From Cystobasidium ongulense (taxonomy: Eukaryota; Basidiomycota; Cystobasidiomycetes; Cystobasidiales; Cystobasidiaceae), in NCBI GenBank assembly GCA_022835595.1, contig BQUP01000007.1:620001-684000 (forward strand): a stretch of DNA of 64,000 bases. The letters run 5' to 3'. Made by a program: the position numbers and the translations under genes. Of this stretch, positions 60,023 to 64,000 are shown in pieces. Below the pieces are notes generated by a model that saw only the letters and a list, made by a program, of their open reading frames with translations, ran no database searches and was not told where the DNA came from. How positions within the stretch are numbered: position 1 is the stretch's first letter; each line of letters opens with the position of its first letter.

Positions 60023-60458
60023 TAGTGTAGCTGGGTAGCAATGTGAAGGCATTGAGGTAAACAGTATTGAAGAAGTAGATATGAGCGTGTTAATTGGCAT
60101 GTCCACTACGTGCAAGCATGAATCGGAATTCGCAGTATTCGGGATGATCGAGCAGCTTTGCAGCGTGCATTTGCCATGTATGCTGATTAATTGCGTTCTG
60201 CTGAGTGTCCGAATGCTTGAAATGACATTAACATGACTGAAGGAGCTCTGCTTCATCAGTTGCCCTCAAGGTGTACTTGCTGGCTCAGCTCTTATCGCCG
60301 ATGATCCAGCTTGGTTATCAGCTTGGTCATCAGGCTGGTTGGCTGTCCCGTTATAACGTTCTCGAGGTGGCTCCGAGGCCTCTGTTGTCTCTCTGCTCGC
60401 ATCTGAAAAGTCACCAGCAATCTCTCCAGCATCCATCCACCATTCGAAGAAGCACAGC
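60023..60458. other. Intergenic between AACS and GFA copy 1
   Basis: 436 bp without a gene. The part before the GFA start (about 60290-60458) resembles 61970-62130, so the promoter was duplicated with the gene. Confidence 0.55.
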
Positions 60459-61096
60459 ATGTCCGAGATCATTCCACGCCACGAACATCCCGTTGAGCGA
60501 GCAGGCGGAGTGCTAGAGGAGTGCTTTCCTCTCTTCATAGCCAACGATGGTTATACGAAGCAAGAAGGTGACGGTGAGACGACGGCGACCTGCTTCTGTG
60601 GTGGTGTGCAGTATGCCTTCGTGAGCTTCTCCGCTTCAACCACGTGCATCACGCAGCTTTGGCGCGTAAAGCTGATTGCCTCTGGCTTCAGCCCATCCGC
60701 GGTGAAGGTATCTCGACTTGCTTCATATGCCACTGCACCGACTGTCGCAAAGTGAGCACCAGCATGTTTGCTACCAACTTTACCGTTATGGCAACACACC
60801 TTCGTCTGGTGCGCGGCAAAGACCTGCTTCAGAGTTACGGTCAATCTGCTACCATTGGATCTTCGCGTAACAAGCACACAATGACCAACACGTGGTGCAC
60901 TAACTGTGGAACCGTCATGCATCGTGTTTCAAGCGGATTTCCAGACGAAGTCTACATGCGACTAGGCCCGGTAGATGATTTCTCTTTACATGAGACCGCT
61001 TTCAAGCCAACAGTCGAACAATTCGTCAAAGACAGAGTCAGCTGGCTGAAGCCGGTCAAAGGTTTAGCTCAATTCGAGAGGATGGCGAATGAGTAG
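60459..61096 (+). CDS. GFA-domain (glutathione-dependent formaldehyde-activating-like) protein, copy 1
   Basis: Small zinc-binding beta-tent protein of the GFA/CENP-V family. Exons 60459-60620 and 60692-61096; 188 residues. Zinc-cysteine motifs are all present: ATCFCGGVQ near the N-terminus, FICHCTDCRK, and NTWCTNCGTVM. A G-T-G-A-G-C after CRK looks like a donor, but reading through gives KVSTSMFATNF, the family sequence, so no intron is placed there. Members include glutathione S-(hydroxymethyl) transferase-like enzymes and many of unknown role. Its twin lies at 62131-62765. Confidence 0.92.
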
Positions 61097-61299
61097 CTTC
61101 AAGCAAATGAGTAGCTTTATTATATGCTGCATACCTCGATACGAGAACGAATGATGGACTGTATAGGAAGCCTACAGCAACGAGAGCTGCCATTGAGAGA
61201 CCCGCTTGATTGTCTTCCATGATAGTTGTACGTCTACATATCTTGTTGGCAATAATAATCCGAACTCGCGCAACGATCGGGTGTACACACCGTCTACAT

Positions 61300-61675
61300 G
61301 TTGATGGAGCCTTGGGATCTTCTGGAGGATCGTGTTAGCCAAAACGTGTTCTTGTGCAGGCCGCAGAAACATCCTTGGAGCCTTTCGCTGGAGGTGCTGT
61401 GACGAGTGCAGTATACTGTTCATTTGCGCTCGCCAATAGCGCAAAGCTAGACAACAACCTGCGAAAGAAGATCAACAAGGCCATCGCTGATGGCCTTCCG
61501 CGTCGACACTTGCCTATGGTCTTAACGGCTTGTACGAAGATACCAATGACGAGCAATGGCAGACGACACGAGATTGCTGTCAAGTACATATTGAACGGTG
61601 CCAGAATAGATCAGGTGAACGCGGATCACAGCCAAGATTGCGCATTGCTGTACGCGCCAAATTGGTGATAGAGTA
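61300..61675 (+). pseudogene. Acetoacetyl-CoA synthetase fragment (3' end)
   Basis: A truncated copy of the AACS gene. It begins with a piece of the exon around GQNVFLFN (61323-61357: an altered SQNVFLCR-like segment), jumps directly to the last exon, and carries ALANSAKLDNNLRKKINKAI and IPMTSNGRRHEIAVKYILNG before diverging at the stop (residues LLYAPNW). The parent's Lys of NGKRQE is Arg here. No full reading frame exists for the enzyme, so it is not functional as a synthetase. Confidence 0.85.
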
Positions 61676-62130
61676 GCACAGCAGCGGGGTAGCAGTGAGG
61701 AGGCGTAGTAGTGAGGAGGCGTAGTACAAGCATCACCTTGAAGAATTAGATATGGGCGTGTTGGCATGACCATCTTGCGAGTAGCCAGATTTAGACTTGG
61801 TCTTCGAGTTGATCGAGCGGCTTTGAGGCATCTAAGTGCCATGTTGGCTGAATAAGGGCATTATTCTGTTGAGTCTATCAAAGCTTACACTGACAATATG
61901 CTTAGTAAACCATTGCTGCTGCTTCATCAGCTCCCCTGATATCTCACCCGCTTGCTCAGCTCTTACCGCCGAATGATCCAGCTTGGTTATCAGCTAGGTC
62001 ATCGAGGTGCAGGGCTTTCTCGTTAAAACGTTCCCGAACTGGCTTCGAAGGCTCTCTTGTCTTGCTACTAGCATCTAACTAGTCACCAGCAATCTCTCTA
62101 GCTTTCATTCACCATTCGAAGAAGCACAGC

Positions 62131-62765
62131 ATGTCCGAAATCATTCCACGCCACGATAAGCCCGTCGAGCGAGCAGGCGGAGTGCTAGAGGAGTGCTTTC
62201 CTCTCTTCATAGCCAACGATGGTTATACCAAGCAAGAAGGTGACGGTGAGACGACGGCGACCTGCTTCTGTGGTGGTGTGCAGTATGCCTTCGTGAGCTT
62301 CTCCGCTTCAACCACGTGCACCCCGCAACTTTGGCGCGTAAAGCTGATTGCCTCTTGCTTCAGCCCATCCGCGGTGAAGGTATCTCGACTTGCTTCATAT
62401 GCCACTGCACCGACTGTCGCAAAGTGAGCACCAGCATGTTTGCTACCAACTTTACCGTTATGGCAACACACCTTCGTCTAGTACGAGGCGAAGAGCTACT
62501 ACGAAGCTGGGGGCAATCTGAAACCATAGGATCCCCGCGTAACGAGCACACAATGACCAATACATGGTGCAACACTTGTGGAACTCTCATGCACCGCGTA
62601 TCAAGCGATACTCCAAACCAAATCTACATGCGACTAGGCCCGGTAGATGATTTCTCCTTACACGAGACCGCTTTCAAGCCTACAGTCCAACTCTTCGTCA
62701 AAGATAGAGCTAGCTGGCTGCAGCCTGTCGAAGGTTTGGCTCAAATCGAGAGGATGACTTCATGA
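62131..62765 (+). CDS. GFA-domain protein, copy 2
   Basis: Tandem duplicate of the gene at 60459. Exons 62131-62292 and 62364-62765; 187 residues. The zinc-binding Cys motifs (TCFCGGVQ, FICHCTDCRK, NTWCNTCGTLM) are intact. Exon 1, the intron and the first part of exon 2 are nearly identical to copy 1; the second half of exon 2 (from about 62475) is clearly more diverged, mostly at third positions and a few residues. Both copies look functional. Confidence 0.9.
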
Positions 62766-62984
62766 GCAGCTTCGAAGTATTTCACATAGCGCTATACGAG
62801 AACGAACGGTGGGCTTCGAACGATAGGAAGCATCTGACAGCAAGAGCTACCGGTGAGATAGTGAGATTCGCGCTTGGTTGTTTTCAGACTGTGATCTATT
62901 GTTAGCTGTTAGCCTACATATCTCGTTGGCAATATTAATCTGAACTTACGCAACAATCATTGCAATTCGTCTATTGTGTCGGTT

Positions 62985-63170
62985 GAGAACGTAACTTACT
63001 GTCCTTGGCCCTAGACTAACCATGCTGGGCAGCTTTGCACGACATATGGATACACGTCCGCAAGCGAAATATGATCCAAAGATCATCATGATGATCTTTT
63101 CTCGTTAGGTATCGTGTTAAATCGTCACACCTCTCTTGCTGCAGCATCACGATTTTATGAAGGACTCGCA
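62985..63170 (+). pseudogene. Acetoacetyl-CoA synthetase fragment (middle exon)
   Basis: A second broken piece of the AACS gene, matching 58645-58820 (intron end, then the exon encoding the SPRYLHTLLQAKYYPKDHHDLSSL segment). Matches include ctgtcctYgccctagaYtaac, the run aaagatcatcatgat, and catcaYgattttatga. Several indels and substitutions disrupt the frame. Confidence 0.85.
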
Positions 63171-63617
63171 CGTCTTGCAATTGAAGAATGCGAGATTCGC
63201 CGTAGGTGGGGATCTGTTTGTACAGAAGTAAGGATAACGCCAGCTACGGTTGATCAGATTCTTTCAAGCTCACCACTTCCACTTCCATTGAACAGCTCGA
63301 AATCATCCGAGCCTTGGCTTGGGTATTGATAGTCGTATCTTCCCTTGCAGCATTGTTAGCTTTCGCTCGTCTTGTGCTAGGTGTCCCGGAATGGATGCGA
63401 GCGAAAGCCGAGCGAGCGCTGTTGAAAAGAGCCCTATCGACAGGAGCTGGTGCTTTAGGGAAAGTCCGGTGACAGTAGTCGACGCTTGTTCACTCTACTT
63501 GAGGTTGTCTGACAGTCACCAGCAGCAATGCATTCCGATTCCATTATCACATCTTCAGAGCCGGAAGGCACGGCTATACTTGCGTCTAAATGGATTAATA
63601 TACTGACGAATACGCCA
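63171..63617. other. Intergenic with an unplaced membrane-protein-like frame
   Basis: On the plus strand 63267-63472 stays open and reads like FKLTTSTSIEQLEIIRALAW followed by a hydrophobic helix (VLIVVSSLAALLAFARLVLG) and a basic helix (MRAKAERALLKRAL). No ATG or upstream exon is clear, so it may be the 3' end of a degraded or unrecognised gene. Nothing else is supported here. Confidence 0.3.
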
Positions 63618-64000
63618 TTATACAGGCTCATGTACCGACAAGAAATCGGGCCAGGGGAATTGCGCCGTGAATGACGGGTCGAAATTGAATGGGGGCATCG
63701 GGAAATTCAAGTTTGCTAGCGAGGTTACGGAGTCGAATTCTCCACCTCCGAGCATGTTGTCGACACTGCTCATCATATTAGGCGCGGTGAGGGACCAGAA
63801 TATAGAATCGTCGATCTCGTTAGGCGCCGCTTCCGGGTTGGCAAGATAGAAGTCCTGGAGATAACAACGTTAGCCGACGCTGTGATTGGCATAAACGAGC
63901 ATTTGAACTTGCCAAATCCGCCAAGAGGTTCTCCTCCTCGCCTGTTGTTTGCTCTGCTATGGCGTCTGAAGAATGTAACCCCATAGGTGCAGGAGAAGCA
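63618..64000 (-). CDS. C-terminal part of an unidentified gene, possibly a fungal transcription factor
   Basis: The window cuts this gene. Exons in transcript order: (beyond edge)-64000 to 63913, then 63854-63618. The final exon reads DFYLANPEAAPNEIDDSIFW and ends FPWPDFLSVHEPV; the preceding one reads SPAPMGLHSSDAIAEQTTG ... EEENLLADL. Acidic, aromatic-rich and low in structure, like the C-terminal activation region of a Zn2Cys6 factor, but no DNA-binding domain is visible. The intron is GC-AG (GCAAGT donor); with a GT donor one base further in, the phase fails. Confidence 0.35.

Noticed and set aside
60744-60760. GTGAGC after CRK in both GFA genes, considered as an intron donor
   Set aside because: Reading through gives the conserved KVSTSMFATNF segment, and no acceptor restores the frame better.

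Overview
The window is a gene-dense piece of a fungal nuclear genome, most likely an intron-rich basidiomycete. It contains TRK-type K+ transport, Nup2/Nup50, AFG2/Drg1, COG2, H/ACA protein NHP2, Csm1/Pcs1 monopolin, Kex2-like sites in secreted proteins, and many spliceosomal introns of about 50-90 nt. Acetoacetyl-CoA synthetase alone has 16 inferred exons. I saw no bacterial features, CRISPR arrays, complete tRNA/rRNA genes, or intact transposons or virus-like elements. The species call is inference; nothing in the sequence names it. All exon coordinates were worked out by hand from splice sites, reading phase and protein family conservation, with no transcript data.

Layout. 1-14.6 kb is a housekeeping block: TRK potassium transporter (5' end cut by the window), an RRM RNA-binding protein, Nup2/Nup50 (minus), AFG2 AAA-ATPase (minus), a divergent FAD-dependent oxidoreductase, and a Csm1/Pcs1-like kinetochore protein (minus). 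14.6-19.2 kb is gene-poor and carries three decayed tandem copies of a roughly 1.1-1.2 kb unit. 19.2-24 kb holds two tandem secreted alpha/beta-hydrolase (esterase) paralogues with a conserved dibasic-flanked C-terminal tail. 25-32.8 kb: COG2, a cytochrome b561-like membrane protein (minus), and thioredoxin (minus) whose active site is split by introns. 33.4-38.5 kb: a tandem pair of BCS1-like AAA ATPases. 39.2-41.6 kb: a long disordered protein, possibly TCO89-like. 43.8-50 kb: an array of three BTB-like genes. 50-60 kb: NHP2 (minus), mannose-6-phosphate isomerase (minus), a DUF1295/steroid-reductase-like membrane protein (minus), an MFS sugar transporter (minus) and, divergently, acetoacetyl-CoA synthetase. 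60-63.2 kb: two tandem GFA-domain genes interleaved with broken copies of acetoacetyl-CoA synthetase. The right edge cuts a minus-strand gene, possibly a transcription factor.

Themes. Local duplication built much of the window: esterases x2, BCS1-like x2, BTB x3, GFA x2 plus pseudogene fragments, and the decayed repeats. The second theme is extreme exon fragmentation: a probable 2-nt exon in acetoacetyl-CoA synthetase, 10- and 16-nt exons carrying the thioredoxin active site, a 15-nt exon in TRK, and a probable 9-nt terminal exon in the monopolin gene. Metabolic genes near each other at 51-60 kb (sugar uptake, mannose-6-P isomerase, acetoacetate activation) do not form an obvious cluster with one pathway.
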